Source: Arthrobacter sp. fls2-241-R2A-200 (GTDB lineage: Bacteria; Actinomycetota; Actinomycetes; Actinomycetales; Micrococcaceae). Taken from it: DNA of 64,000 nucleotides. Within the stretch, counting starts at the first letter, position 1. Every line of letters begins with the position of its first letter. Shown piece by piece: positions 32,916-44,483 of this stretch. The notes beneath the pieces were generated by a model that was not told the origin of the DNA, searched no databases, and was given only the letters and a program-made list of their open reading frames with translations. Location of the stretch: NCBI RefSeq assembly GCF_030209745.1, contig NZ_JARVRJ010000001.1, positions 186,001 through 250,000 on the forward strand. Reading direction: 5' to 3'. Position numbers and translations under genes: made by a program.

Positions 32916-34268
32916 TCAGGCGAGGACGCGCTGCTTGGTCTCCGGCGCCATGAAAGCCATCCACAGCACGGAGAGCAGCACCAAGCCACCGGCCATCGCG
33001 AAGGACTGGGCCAGGCCGAACTCGGGCCAGAAGAATGATGCGAACACCAAGGGCCCAAAGCCCGCTCCGATGCGGGAAAAGCTGGAGGCCCATCCGAAGC
33101 CGGACCCCCGCAACTCAGTGGGGTAGAGCTCGGACACGTACGCGTAGAGCACCGGAATCGCCACCTGCACCACAAAGCCGAACACCAGCAGCCAGAACAC
33201 CGCGGCGGCCGGTACGTCCACCACGAATGCCACGATCACGAGCGTCAGCGCGGACAGCGGGCCGGTCACGGCGAGGATCCACTTGCGGCCTACGCGCTCC
33301 ACCAGCAGCGCCGCAGCCACCACGCCCAGAAGCCCGACGGCGGCCATTCCCGCCGTCGTGAGGAACGCCTTGTACTCCTCGAAGCCGGCTCCAATGAGAA
33401 TCCGGGGCATCCAGGTCAGGGACACGTAATAAACCAGCAGCACGGAGAAGAACAAAGCCCAGGCCGCTGTCGTAATCTTCCAGTCGAACTGCCAGATGAG
33501 CCGCAGCTGCTTCCAAATGCTTCCAGCGGACAGCCGTGGCGCGGCCTGGGCCGCGGGCAACCGGTAAGCCCGCGGTTCCATGCCGGTGGCGGCCACTAAA
33601 TCGTCGATGACGGCCGCCGCTTCAGCACGCCGCCCTTTCCGGATCAGGAACATCGGGGATTCAGGCACGCTCCGGCGGATCCAGAAGACGAGCAGTGCCG
33701 GCACCACCATGACCAGCATCGTCAACCGCCAGTCTGCAAACGCAGCGACGAACCACGCTGACAGGAAGCCGCACAAGGCCGCGCCCACGGGCCACCAGCC
33801 GTCCATGGCGGTGAGGACTTTGCCCCTTTGCTTGCGGGGCGTGAACTCACCCACCAACGCGTAATCCACGGGAATGCAACCGCCTAGACCGAAACCGGCC
33901 ACAAAGCGGAAGATGCAAAACCAGACGACGTCGGGCGAGAAAGCGCCCAGGACGGTGAAGATGCTGAAGATCAGGAGGGTGGCGCTGAACGCCTTCTTGC
34001 GTCCAATGGTGTCCGCGATAGTGCCCCAGGCAAACGCGCCCACCGCCATTCCGATCAGGTTGGCCGTGCCGATCCACGCAGCGCCTGCCGGTTGCAGGGA
34101 CCAGTGCTTGGACAGCAACGGAATCAGGATGCCGTTGAGCGTCACATCCCAAGCATCGAACATGAAACCCAAGCCGCCGATCACGAAGATCTTCCCTTGG
34201 ACCTTCCACCGCCACGGCAATTCCTGCACCACTTGTTCGCCGCTCGGCACGGCTGTGTATGTATTCAT
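32916..34268 (-). CDS. MFS transporter (sugar/acid porter type)
   Basis: 450 aa with 12 TM helices and an AGGAGG ribosome site 4 nt before the ATG. Signature motifs: GFMFDAWDVTLNGILIPLL in TM1, GTIADTIGRKKAF in loop 2-3, and VDYALVGEFTPRKQRGKVLT in TM4-5. It follows murQ by 41 bp on the same strand, so it may import MurNAc or a related wall sugar in place of a PTS; this is inferred from context. Confidence 0.87.
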   Translation of the reverse strand: MNTYTAVPSGEQVVQELPWRWKVQGKIFVIGGLGFMFDAWDVTLNGILIPLLSKHWSLQPAGAAWIGTANLIGMAVGAFAWGTIADTIGRKKAFSATLLIFSIFTVLGAFSPDVVWFCIFRFVAGFGLGGCIPVDYALVGEFTPRKQRGKVLTAMDGWWPVGAALCGFLSAWFVAAFADWRLTMLVMVVPALLVFWIRRSVPESPMFLIRKGRRAEAAAVIDDLVAATGMEPRAYRLPAAQAAPRLSAGSIWKQLRLIWQFDWKITTAAWALFFSVLLVYYVSLTWMPRILIGAGFEEYKAFLTTAGMAAVGLLGVVAAALLVERVGRKWILAVTGPLSALTLVIVAFVVDVPAAAVFWLLVFGFVVQVAIPVLYAYVSELYPTELRGSGFGWASSFSRIGAGFGPLVFASFFWPEFGLAQSFAMAGGLVLLSVLWMAFMAPETKQRVLA

Positions 34269-34309
34269 TGGGCCTCCTGCATGAAACTTTATGCGCTCTG
34301 CAGCATGCC

Positions 34310-35260
34310 CTACTTCCGGGTTTCGATCGCCCTTCGCAGGAAACCACCGGCGTCGTCGAGCGCGGTCTTTGCTGAGGAGGGGTCGATGCCCGTGAGCAGC
34401 ACCAAAATCGCCGCCTTCACCGAGCCCCCGACGGAGTCCAGGGCGGCGGCCGCTTCCTGCGCCGAGACTCCCGTGGCGTGCTGCACGGTCCGCTGGGAGC
34501 GGGCCAGCAACTTCTCATTCGTCGCGCGCAAATCCACCATGAGGTTCCCGTACGTCTTGCCCAGCTTCACCATGGTCAACGTGCTGATCATGTTCAGGAC
34601 CAATTTCTGCGCGGTGCCCGAGTTCAGCCTGGTCGATCCCGCAATGAACTCGGGGCCCACCTCAACGTCGATAGCAACATCGGCCAGGTGCCCGACGGCC
34701 GAGCCCTTGTTGCACGCCAACGACGCCGTGAACGCGCCCCTCTTACGGGCCTCCTCCAGTGCGCCGATCACGTACGGCGTCCTTCCGGAGGCAGTGATAC
34801 CCACGACGGCGTCCGCTTCAGTGACGTTGATATCGTGCAGGTCCCGAGCCCCGGCGGTTGCGTTGTCCTCGGCGTACTCCACAGGTTTTTGGATCGCTTG
34901 GACCCCGCCCGCGATGAGCCCGACCACGAGACCCGGCGGAGTGCCGAAGGTGGGCGGGCATTCGCTCGCGTCGAGCACTCCCAGGCGGCCAGCCGTTCCC
35001 GCGCCCACGTAGATCAGTCGTCCGCCACGTCTAAACCGCTCGGCAACGGCGTCGACCGTTTCAACGATTTCAGGAGCAGCAGCCGCAACGGCGGCGTGCA
35101 CTCCTGCACTGTGGGAAAGCATGGTCGCGACCAGCTTTTCCGTGCCAAAGGTGTCCAGGGCGTCCACCCCCTCGGCGGTGGCTTCGGTCTGCAGACCGGC
35201 CAGGACGGTGCGGAGATCCGCGAGTTTGTCCGCGTCAGTTGGTTCCGGTTGCTCCGTCAC
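34310..35260 (-). CDS. murQ: N-acetylmuramic acid 6-phosphate etherase
   Basis: 316 aa from the GTG that overlaps the kinase gene's end by 26 bp. SIS domain with GRLIYVGAGTAGRLGVLDAS and ECPPTFGTP. VGITASGRTPYVIGALEEAR, SLACNKGS, and the MurQ signature EFIAGSTRLNSGTAQKLVLN are present. It cleaves the lactyl ether of MurNAc-6-P to GlcNAc-6-P and D-lactate in wall recycling. Confidence 0.95.
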   Translation of the reverse strand: MTEQPEPTDADKLADLRTVLAGLQTEATAEGVDALDTFGTEKLVATMLSHSAGVHAAVAAAAPEIVETVDAVAERFRRGGRLIYVGAGTAGRLGVLDASECPPTFGTPPGLVVGLIAGGVQAIQKPVEYAEDNATAGARDLHDINVTEADAVVGITASGRTPYVIGALEEARKRGAFTASLACNKGSAVGHLADVAIDVEVGPEFIAGSTRLNSGTAQKLVLNMISTLTMVKLGKTYGNLMVDLRATNEKLLARSQRTVQHATGVSAQEAAAALDSVGGSVKAAILVLLTGIDPSSAKTALDDAGGFLRRAIETRK

Positions 35261-36182
35261 GGTGGATATACCTTTCGTGGATGAGCCCGCGGCGCACCGC
35301 TGCGAGGGCAGCACCGTCCAAGCCATCGCCCAGCGGGGTCACCACCTCAATCCCAGCCGAAGAGAGCGAGTTCTGCAAGAGCCCGGCAAAGAACTCCGAG
35401 TCCGCCACACCGCCCAGCAGGGCCACGTGGCCGGGGCTTTCTTGGTTGCCACACGCTCTCTGCACCGTGCGGGTCAAGATCCTGCACGCCTCGCCGATGA
35501 TGTCACGCGCGACGCCGTCACCCGCCTCCGCTGCCTGCAGCACCTGGGGTGCGAAACGGGCCATCGCGCGGTAAGGGTTCTCGTGTGCGGCAAGCCAACC
35601 CGGAAGCATGTCCGGCGACTCGACCAACGCGCCGGCCGCAGCCGAGAGGGAGGTAGCGGGACCGCCGTCGTGCGCTTCCAAAACTGCTTGAAGACCTTGT
35701 TGACCAATCCACCGGCCGCTGCCGCGATCGCCAAGGTAGGGGCCCCAGCCGTCGGCCCGGTGGAGGAGGCCGGGCTCGTCGAAGCGGAAGGCCACGGCGC
35801 CTGTCCCGACGATCAAGACGGTGCCGGTCCCGCCGTCGAATGCACCCAAGTGCGCGGCGGTGGCATCGGAGAGCACGGCAGCTGGAACGCGGAAATGATG
35901 GGCCAGGAGGGCGGCCAATTCGCGGGAATTTTCAGTGGAAGCCTCGACGCCGGCTACTCCGGCGCCTATCCCCGCGAGGCTGTTGAGGGGGAGTGCGGGC
36001 GCCAGCAAAGCCACTGTCTTGAGCAGGAGGTCGAACGCGAGGGCGGGCCCTTGGTCTACGTGAATGCCGGGGAAGCCGTGCTGGTCCGCTGCCGCGAGCA
36101 GATCGTGGCCCCTGCGCAGCTCAACGCGGCACCGACTCTTTCCTATGTCGGCAACGAGGACTACGGAGGTGGACGCTTCCAT
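35235..36182 (-). CDS. murK: MurNAc/GlcNAc kinase of the BadF/BadG/ROK-like ATPase family
   Basis: 315 aa with ASKHA motifs: VVLVADIGKSRCRVELRRG (phosphate 1), VLSDATAAHLGAF, GTVLIVGTGAVAF (phosphate 2), GDRGSGRWIGQQGL. Adjacent murQ points to phosphorylation of MurNAc (and perhaps GlcNAc) entering by the neighbouring MFS carrier. TAGGGT lies 6 nt before the ATG, so a leaderless mRNA is likely. Confidence 0.85.
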   Translation of the reverse strand: MEASTSVVLVADIGKSRCRVELRRGHDLLAAADQHGFPGIHVDQGPALAFDLLLKTVALLAPALPLNSLAGIGAGVAGVEASTENSRELAALLAHHFRVPAAVLSDATAAHLGAFDGGTGTVLIVGTGAVAFRFDEPGLLHRADGWGPYLGDRGSGRWIGQQGLQAVLEAHDGGPATSLSAAAGALVESPDMLPGWLAAHENPYRAMARFAPQVLQAAEAGDGVARDIIGEACRILTRTVQRACGNQESPGHVALLGGVADSEFFAGLLQNSLSSAGIEVVTPLGDGLDGAALAAVRRGLIHERYIHRDGATGTN

Positions 36183-36232
36183 GGACCAACCCTACTTGGG
36201 GGGCAGCCCGATCCGTGTGGGCTACTCCCTTC

Positions 36233-36293
36233 GTTGTGGGGCCCGCTCCGCAGGGTTAGTTGGTCGTTTTCCATGCAGAGCAGGCCCCACAAC
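36233..36293. repeat. Palindromic repeat R2, copy 1
   Basis: GTTGTGGGGCCCGCTCCGCA pairs with TGCAGAGCAGGCCCCACAAC. Located between the divergent murK and DUF559-type gene 2, so it is not a simple terminator. Confidence 0.85.
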
Positions 36294-36347
36294 ACGGCCC
36301 CCAAGCAGGGTGTGGAGGAGAAGTCACAAGCACGGACAAGACCATTT

Positions 36348-36393
36348 TGTGGATAACCAAACACCGCCCGTCAATACCGGCGAGCATGGTCCA
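36348..36393 (+). promoter_or_regulatory. Conserved upstream box of DUF559-type gene 2
   Basis: TGTGGATAAC at 36348-36357, again starting 46 bp before the ATG, then CCCGT and GAGCAT 6 nt before the ATG. GCATGG-CC-ATG is shared with copy 1. Confidence 0.55.
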
Positions 36394-37323
36394 ATGCCGA
36401 AACCAACTCCTCTGCCGTCGGACCTGGACCCCAATGGCTTCCTTGTCGCTGATGCTTACGCCGCAGGTGTGCCGCGCGGGCGACTGCAGTCAAAGGAACT
36501 TGTTACTCCCAGTCGAGGAATTCGTCTTGCCCGAAGTGATGATCGCAATCTTGAGCTTCTCGGCAGGCTGCATACGGCGATCACTCCGCGCTGCGCTGCG
36601 AGCCATGTGACAGCGGCACTTCTGTGGTCGATGCCGCTTCCCATATATCTGGAAGAAGAAGGCACCAATGGGCTGATCCATGTGACTCGGAGACAGGAGA
36701 TCGGCCGGGTCAAACGTCGGGGAGTGATTGGTCACAGGGCACCGCTGTTAGCCAGGGATGTTCGTCTGGTCAATGGCGTTCATCTCACTTCCCCCGAGTG
36801 GACTTGGGTGGATCTGGCCCGGCATATGGGGCGGGGGTCTCTGGTTGCGGCCGGTGACTCCCTACTTGCCCGTGAGAGCCCGCTGTCCTCGATCGCGGCC
36901 ATTCAAGAGGTCATCGATCGGCGTCCAAAGGTCAAAGGTATTCGAATGGCTCGGGAGATACTGCCGCTGTTGCGTGAAGGTGTGGACTCACCCCAAGAGT
37001 CGCGATTGCGGGTGAAAATCGTCGACGCCGGACTGCCGGAGCCGGCAGTGACCCTGCCAATCTTCGACGATCTAGGCAGGTACATGTCCACACCCGACCT
37101 TCAATACAAGGAGTACAAAATCGCACTCGAATACGAGGGCGACCACCACAGATCCGACCCCGTCCAGTGGGGCAAAGACATAGAGCGGGACGACCGGTTA
37201 CGCGCCAACGGATGGATCGTGCTGCGGTTCTCCCTTGTCCAGATGAAAGGTGGCTGGGGTAGCGCTGAAAAGAAGATTCGCGATGCGCTGGTATCGCGCG
37301 GATGGCGAGGGCCGGCGTCGTAA
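36394..37323 (+). CDS. DUF559-type endonuclease-fold protein, copy 2
   Basis: 309 aa, paralog of the gene at 31.9 kb: FLVADAYAAGVPRGRLQSKE, ASHVTAALLWSMPLP, and the C-terminal LQYKEYKIALEYEGDHHRSD with NGWIVLRFSLVQMKGG. The segment LALEYEGD/H and DRLRANGW matches VSR-like nuclease folds. The ATG 36394 is favoured by conservation of the upstream box; a longer frame would overlap murK. Function unknown. Confidence 0.75.
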   Translation: MPKPTPLPSDLDPNGFLVADAYAAGVPRGRLQSKELVTPSRGIRLARSDDRNLELLGRLHTAITPRCAASHVTAALLWSMPLPIYLEEEGTNGLIHVTRRQEIGRVKRRGVIGHRAPLLARDVRLVNGVHLTSPEWTWVDLARHMGRGSLVAAGDSLLARESPLSSIAAIQEVIDRRPKVKGIRMAREILPLLREGVDSPQESRLRVKIVDAGLPEPAVTLPIFDDLGRYMSTPDLQYKEYKIALEYEGDHHRSDPVQWGKDIERDDRLRANGWIVLRFSLVQMKGGWGSAEKKIRDALVSRGWRGPAS

Positions 37324-37351
37324 GGGGTGGGCTTGTGAGGCCGGGTGTGCA

Positions 37352-37412
37352 GGGATGGGGGGTGGGTGTGGGTGCAGAGTGGGCCCCGCAACGGGCGGGG
37401 TGGGGTTGGGGG
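37352..37412 (+). other. Two adjacent G-quadruplex motifs upstream of purH
   Basis: Runs GGG-GGGGGG-GGG-GGG at 37352-37371 and GGGcGGGGtGGGGttGGGGG at 37393-37412 both satisfy the classic four-run rule with loops of 1-3 nt. They lie 40-100 bp upstream of a TAAACT -10 box (37452-37457). Confidence 0.6.
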
Positions 37413-37510
37413 CCAAGGACGCGACTCAAAACCGGTGCGCCAACGAAACACGATAAACTCTCCGTATCCCACCACCCGCGACATTTACGCGACCTAAGAC
37501 GGAGACTTTT

Positions 37511-39181
37511 GTGAGCTTGACGCAGCTTGACCGTGTTCCCATCCGCCGTGCACTGATCTCGGTTTACGACAAGACGGGACTGGAGGAGCTCGCGAAGGGC
37601 CTGCACGCAGCCGGCGTCGCCATCGTTTCCACCGGCTCCACCGCCAAGAAGATCGCCGCCGCAGGCATCCCGGTCAAGGAAGTCGAAGAAGTCACCGGCT
37701 CCCCGGAAATGCTCGACGGCCGGGTGAAGACCTTGCACCCCCGCGTTCACGGCGGGATCCTCGCCGATCGCCGCGTCCCTGCCCACATGGAGACGCTCGC
37801 CAGCATGGACATTGAAACCTTCGACCTCGTGGTGGTGAACCTCTACCCGTTCGTCGAGACCGTGAAGTCCGGCGCGGCGCAGGACGACGTCGTTGAGCAG
37901 ATCGACATCGGAGGCCCCGCCATGGTGCGGTCGGCCGCGAAGAACCATGCCGCCGTCGCTATTGTCACGGACCCCAACTTCTACGGCGCCGTTGTTGCCG
38001 CAGCCCAGGAAGGCGGCTTCGACCTCAACACCCGTCGTCGCCTGGCTGCCAAGGCCTTCGCGCACACCGCCAGCTACGACAACGCTGTTGCTTCATGGAC
38101 CGCCAGCCAGTTCCTGGACGAGGACGGCGACGGCGTCATCGATTGGCCTGCCTATGCAGGACTGGCTCTGGAGCGCTCCGAGGTTCTCCGCTACGGCGAA
38201 AACCCGCACCAGCAGGCCGCCCTCTACGTGGACCACGCGGCTCCAGCAGGCATCGCCCAGGCTGACCAGCTGCACGGCAAGGCCATGAGCTACAACAACT
38301 TCGTCGACGCCGATGCCGCCCTCCGCGCTGCCTTCGACTTCGCCGAGCCCGCCGTCGCGATCATCAAGCACGCCAACCCGTGCGGTGTCGCCGTCGGATC
38401 CGCCGACGCGGCAGACCCGATCGCCGACGCCCACGCCAAGGCCCACGCTTGCGACCCCGTCTCCGCTTTTGGTGGCGTCATCGCTGCCAACCGCACGGTC
38501 ACCGCTGGCATGGCGCGCACGGTTGCGGGCATCTTCACCGAGGTGGTCATCGCCCCGGACTTCGAGCCCGAGGCTGTGGAGATCCTGTCCAAGAAGAAGA
38601 ACATCCGCCTGCTCGCGCTCCCCGAAGGCTACGGCCGCTATCCCTCGGAGATGCGCCAGGTTTCCGGCGGCGTCCTGGTCCAGATGAGCGACAAGGTGGA
38701 CGCCGACGGCGACAACCCCGCCAACTGGACCCTCGCCGCAGGCGAAGCCGCCGACGAGGGAACACTCGCGGATCTGGCTTTCGCCTGGACCGCGTGCCGC
38801 GCGGCGAAGTCCAACGCCATCCTGATCGCTGACAACGGTGCCGCCGTCGGGATCGGCATGGGCCAGGTCAACCGCCTGGACTCCTGCCGCCTCGCCGTCG
38901 AGCGCGCCAACACGCTGGGCGTGTCGGTGGAGTCCGACGTCGAAGGTGCTGGCGGCGCCTCCAACGCCGACGCGACCAACGCCCCGGAGCGGGCGCGCGG
39001 TGCCGTTGCAGCCTCGGACGCGTTCTTCCCGTTCGCCGATGGGCTGCAGATCCTGATCGACGCCGGTGTCCGTGCCGTTGTTCAGCCGGGCGGTTCGGTC
39101 CGTGACGATGAAGTGATCGCCGCAGCCAACGCTGCCGGCATCACGATGTACTTCACCGGCGCGCGCCACTTCTTCCACTAG
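37511..39181 (+). CDS. purH: Bifunctional AICAR transformylase / IMP cyclohydrolase
   Basis: 556 aa, GTG start with GGAG 7 nt upstream. MGS-like cyclohydrolase domain at ~10-150 ([40 protein letters not shown]), then the transformylase domain with [13 protein letters not shown] and [10 protein letters not shown]. The C-terminus is [12 protein letters not shown]. It makes FAICAR from AICAR with 10-formyl-THF and closes IMP. No ZTP riboswitch is seen here, unlike glyA. Confidence 0.97.
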   Translation: MSLTQLDRVPIRRALISVYDKTGLEELAKGLHAAGVAIVSTGSTAKKIAAAGIPVKEVEEVTGSPEMLDGRVKTLHPRVHGGILADRRVPAHMETLASMDIETFDLVVVNLYPFVETVKSGAAQDDVVEQIDIGGPAMVRSAAKNHAAVAIVTDPNFYGAVVAAAQEGGFDLNTRRRLAAKAFAHTASYDNAVASWTASQFLDEDGDGVIDWPAYAGLALERSEVLRYGENPHQQAALYVDHAAPAGIAQADQLHGKAMSYNNFVDADAALRAAFDFAEPAVAIIKHANPCGVAVGSADAADPIADAHAKAHACDPVSAFGGVIAANRTVTAGMARTVAGIFTEVVIAPDFEPEAVEILSKKKNIRLLALPEGYGRYPSEMRQVSGGVLVQMSDKVDADGDNPANWTLAAGEAADEGTLADLAFAWTACRAAKSNAILIADNGAAVGIGMGQVNRLDSCRLAVERANTLGVSVESDVEGAGGASNADATNAPERARGAVAASDAFFPFADGLQILIDAGVRAVVQPGGSVRDDEVIAAANAAGITMYFTGARHFFH

Positions 39182-39186
39182 CAAGG

Positions 39187-39236
39187 AACGCCCGACGGCG
39201 GCTGGCCCCTAGGGGGTGCGGCCGCCGTCGGGCGTT
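39187..39236 (+). terminator. Strong hairpin after purH
   Basis: AACGCCCGACGGCGGC pairs with GCCGCCGTCGGGCGTT, a perfect 16-bp stem starting 6 bp after the stop. No T run, so it is terminator-like or a 3' protective stem. Confidence 0.65.
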
Positions 39237-39306
39237 AACCGCCGGTGAGGGTAACGAACACGTGATCTCCACCACTAAGAGGCGTCAAAACGGCCTGCTC
39301 GGGTAA

Positions 39307-41595
<2,289 letters not shown>

Positions 41596-41596
41596 C

Positions 41597-41635
41597 AAAA
41601 CCGGCCCGCAGGCATCGCCTGCGGGCCGGTTTTTC
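41597..41635 (+). terminator. Rho-independent terminator of icd
   Basis: AAAACCGGCCCGCAGGC, loop ATC, GCCTGCGGGCCGGTTTTTC. It serves icd and, through the A tract, possibly the convergent solA-like gene. Confidence 0.92.
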
Positions 41636-41649
41636 TTTTAACCGGTGAT

Positions 41650-42759
41650 TCAGCGGTCTGCGGCGAACCGCGCTGGGGCCGTGCCGCCGTCGACGATGTC
41701 CTTCAGGATCCGGCCAATCGCCGGCGTGAATTTGAAACCGTGCCCCGAGAAGCCGGCACCCACCACCATTGGACCAAAGCGGTCAAGCACAAAATCCTCA
41801 TTGGGGGTTGTGGTGTAGGTGCAGCTGATGGGAACCACCGAGGAAGGGTCGACGCCTGGAAGCCACTCCTCGGCGTACCGCACCAGGGCTTCGAGCTGCT
41901 GGGGGATGGGTTCGAAAGTGCGCTCGTCCGGGTCCATGACGGGGCCGACGCCGTGCCAGCCCGCCTTGACGCCTTCGCCGGGCGTGAGCATGCCGTAGAC
42001 GGGGCTGAACCAGTACTCGTAGAGCTCGTTGTTCGGGTCGGGATCCGGGTTGTGGTTGAAGCTGGGCCACACCAAGGTGTTGTCCAGAGGCGTGAAGTGG
42101 GCCGGTTGTTCCTGGGTGACCACCAATGCAGGCAAATCCGCGAGCTTCCCGATCAGTTTAGGGGTCCAAGCGCCCGCTGTGACCACAACCCGGGCGGCTG
42201 AATATTCTGTCTCGTCCGTTACCACCACCACCGATTCGCCGCCGGTGACTTGGATGTCCCGGACCGGCGTCGAGTATTTGAACGTGGCGCCGTGGGCCTC
42301 GGCGGACTTGCGCAGCGCCACGAGCGCGTCAGCGGAACGGACGCGGCCCGATCCCGGGACGAACAGGACGTCGGTGCTGAAGTTCATGCCCTGCCAGCGG
42401 TCCGCCGCCTCGGCCGCGGGAAGGAAGTAGCTCTCGATGCCGCGTTCCTGGTGGGCTGCCCGAATCTGCTCCAGCCGGGGGACGTTGCCATGGTTCACCA
42501 GGCCAACGAGGTCCAGCAACGGCGCTCCGTGCTCAGCGGCGAGCTCGTCCCATAAGGTTTTGGACTCGGCCAGCAGGTCCAGGTAGTCCGTCTCTGCGTA
42601 TGCGGTGTTGAAGTTGCGTGTAGCGCCGTGGGAAGCACCGATGTGGTGGCCGGCCTCGAATTGCTCCAAGAGGACCACGGACTTGCCGGCCTTGGACAAC
42701 TGCCACGCTGCCGCCGATCCCATGGCCCCGCCACCAACAACTACAACGTCCACCTGCAT
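41650..42759 (-). CDS. solA: Sarcosine oxidase / N-methyl-amino-acid oxidase, FAD-dependent
   Basis: 369 aa. FAD-binding VVVGGGAMGSAAAWQLSKAG, GASHGATRNFN, and the segment ISCTYTTTPNEDFVLDR, whose Cys corresponds to the covalent FAD site of monomeric sarcosine oxidase and N-methyltryptophan oxidase. The C-terminus has GFSGHGFKFTPAIGRIL. It oxidises an N-methyl amino acid to the amine, formaldehyde and H2O2; the substrate cannot be decided between sarcosine and others. Confidence 0.85.
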   Translation of the reverse strand: MQVDVVVVGGGAMGSAAAWQLSKAGKSVVLLEQFEAGHHIGASHGATRNFNTAYAETDYLDLLAESKTLWDELAAEHGAPLLDLVGLVNHGNVPRLEQIRAAHQERGIESYFLPAAEAADRWQGMNFSTDVLFVPGSGRVRSADALVALRKSAEAHGATFKYSTPVRDIQVTGGESVVVVTDETEYSAARVVVTAGAWTPKLIGKLADLPALVVTQEQPAHFTPLDNTLVWPSFNHNPDPDPNNELYEYWFSPVYGMLTPGEGVKAGWHGVGPVMDPDERTFEPIPQQLEALVRYAEEWLPGVDPSSVVPISCTYTTTPNEDFVLDRFGPMVVGAGFSGHGFKFTPAIGRILKDIVDGGTAPARFAADR

Positions 42760-42869
42760 ACCCGCTCCATCCGTCGATCGCCTTCTCCCATTCTGCCCCC
42801 ACTCAGCAACTAGGACGTTGGGTGCGGCGGCGTTTGGTGTGCCGCGCCGCGCATGGAAGATTGGAGTGC

Positions 42870-43310
42870 GTGAAATTCCTGCACCCGTCTCCCGTGTCCT
42901 CAGCCCGCGGCATCGCCATCATGCGGGTGGTTTTTGGCGCCCTCATGCTCGTCCACGGCATCCAGAAATACCTCGCCGGGCACGCCGCCTTCGCCGCTTC
43001 TGTGGCCGCCATGGGCGTGCAGAAGCCCGACGTCGTTGCCTGGTTCGTGATCGCCGGCGAAATAGGGCTCGGGCTGCTTTTGGTCCTGGGGGCACTGACC
43101 AGGGTGGCGGGTTTCCTGGCGGCGCTGATGTTCGCGGGCATCTGGTTCGTCACAGAGGGCGGGAAGCCACTGATCACCGACCAACCCGGCGTCACGGCCG
43201 AGCTGCTGATCGTCTACTTTGCGTTGTCCGTGGCATTCGTGTTTGTGGGATCGGGAGCGTTGTCCCTAGACCGCAAACTTTCCAAGGCCCCGGGCCGCAA
43301 AGCGCGTTAA
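42870..43310 (+). CDS. DoxX-family membrane protein
   Basis: 146 aa from a GTG with GGAG close by (an internal ATG at 42918 is possible). Four TM helices with IMRVVFGALMLVHGIQKYLA, VIAGEIGLGLLLVLGALTRV and MFAGIWFVTEGG, which are DoxX signatures. Role in redox or thiol homeostasis is suggested for some relatives. Divergent from the solA-like gene. Confidence 0.82.
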   Translation: MKFLHPSPVSSARGIAIMRVVFGALMLVHGIQKYLAGHAAFAASVAAMGVQKPDVVAWFVIAGEIGLGLLLVLGALTRVAGFLAALMFAGIWFVTEGGKPLITDQPGVTAELLIVYFALSVAFVFVGSGALSLDRKLSKAPGRKAR

Positions 43311-43339
43311 CCCACGTGAATTACATACGACGCCGCGAC

Positions 43340-44410
43340 TCACCGCGCGTCGTTGGGGTAGCGGATCCCCAGCTGGGACCGCACTCCGTCAAAGAGCCGC
43401 ATGACGTTGACCGAGTCTTCCCACGGCATGACAGGGCTTTCCGTGAGTCCCTGCTGCACACAGCGCGTGACTTCCCGGAGCTCGTAGGTGTAGCCGGTAC
43501 CCACGACGTCGAACTGTTCCCGGCGCGGTTCATCCCACCCGACTCGGATCACAAGTTCGCTGGGATTGTTCACCGATCCCACAGCCTGCACGAACCCGAG
43601 GCCGCCGGCCACCGTAGCTGTCCGCGGACCATGGGCCATCAACGACGACGTCAGCTGCGCCTGGGCGCCGCTTGCATACCCCAAGGTCAGGGCATTCTGT
43701 ACATCCACGCCGTCCTCGTTCAGGGACCCGATCGCGGTCACCGACTGCGGGAACCCCAACGTCCCCAGCGCCCACAGCAAGGGGTAGACGGTGATATCCA
43801 GCAGTGCGCCGCCGCCGTCGTTCAGCGCCCAAATACGGGCCGAAGGATCATACGGGGCAGGGAATCCGAGGTCCGCGCTGACCCATTGGATCTCTCCGAG
43901 TTCGCCGGAAGCCGCTATGGAAAATGCCCGTTGCATGCTGGGCAGGAACCGGCTCCACATGGCCTCCATGAAGAACACGTTCTGCTCCCGGGCCAGCGCG
44001 ACCAGTTGCGCGGCTTCGCGGGCGTTGATGGTCACTGCCTTCTCGCACAGGACGTGTTTCCCGGCGCGCAGCGCAGCTGATGCGACCTCGAAGTGCTGGG
44101 CGTGGGGAGTCGCCACGTAGACCACGTCGACGGCGGGATCCTCCACCATGCGCTGGTAGCCGGGGACACCGCCGTCGTCGCCGTATGCCTTGGCGAACCC
44201 GTGCTCGGCGGCGAAGGCGTCGGCGGCAGCCTGCTTCCGGGAACTCACCGCGTAAAGTTCGGCGTCCTCAAGCAACGCCAAGTCCTTGGAAACGGACGTG
44301 GCGATGTTGCCGGTGGACACGACGCCCCACCGCAGGCGCCGGCCCGTGGCTGCCCGAGGATCCTGGTTGGCCTGCGTGGAAAGCCATGGCTGGGCGATAG
44401 GGAGCGTCAT
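43340..44410 (-). CDS. Gfo/Idh/MocA-family oxidoreductase
   Basis: 356 aa starting MTLPIAQPWL (ATG preceded by GAGAGG at 9 nt; longer starts are possible). N-terminal Rossmann fold GVVSTGNIATSVSKDLALLE, then VYVATPHAQHFEVASAAL and the catalytic-region EKAVTINAREAAQLVALA (EKP-like, with Ala in place of Pro). Relatives act on sugars, polyols or trans-dihydrodiols. Substrate unknown. Confidence 0.86.
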   Translation of the reverse strand: MTLPIAQPWLSTQANQDPRAATGRRLRWGVVSTGNIATSVSKDLALLEDAELYAVSSRKQAAADAFAAEHGFAKAYGDDGGVPGYQRMVEDPAVDVVYVATPHAQHFEVASAALRAGKHVLCEKAVTINAREAAQLVALAREQNVFFMEAMWSRFLPSMQRAFSIAASGELGEIQWVSADLGFPAPYDPSARIWALNDGGGALLDITVYPLLWALGTLGFPQSVTAIGSLNEDGVDVQNALTLGYASGAQAQLTSSLMAHGPRTATVAGGLGFVQAVGSVNNPSELVIRVGWDEPRREQFDVVGTGYTYELREVTRCVQQGLTESPVMPWEDSVNVMRLFDGVRSQLGIRYPNDAR

Positions 44411-44436
44411 GCCTGCCATCCTCTCACCCCCGCGGC

Positions 44437-44475
44437 CCACTTGCCCGGAACCATTCCAGGTTCCCGGCAAGTGGG
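44437..44475 (-). terminator. Hairpin after the ABC operon
   Basis: CCCACTTGCC-GGAAC, loop, GTTCC-GGCAAGTGGG immediately downstream of the ABC ATPase stop; no T run. Also lies in front of the Gfo/Idh gene. Confidence 0.6.
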
Positions 44476-44483
44476 CCCAACAA

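Noticed and set aside
36233..36293. R2 palindromes as ordinary terminators
   Set aside because: Two of three copies are between divergent genes and none has a T run.
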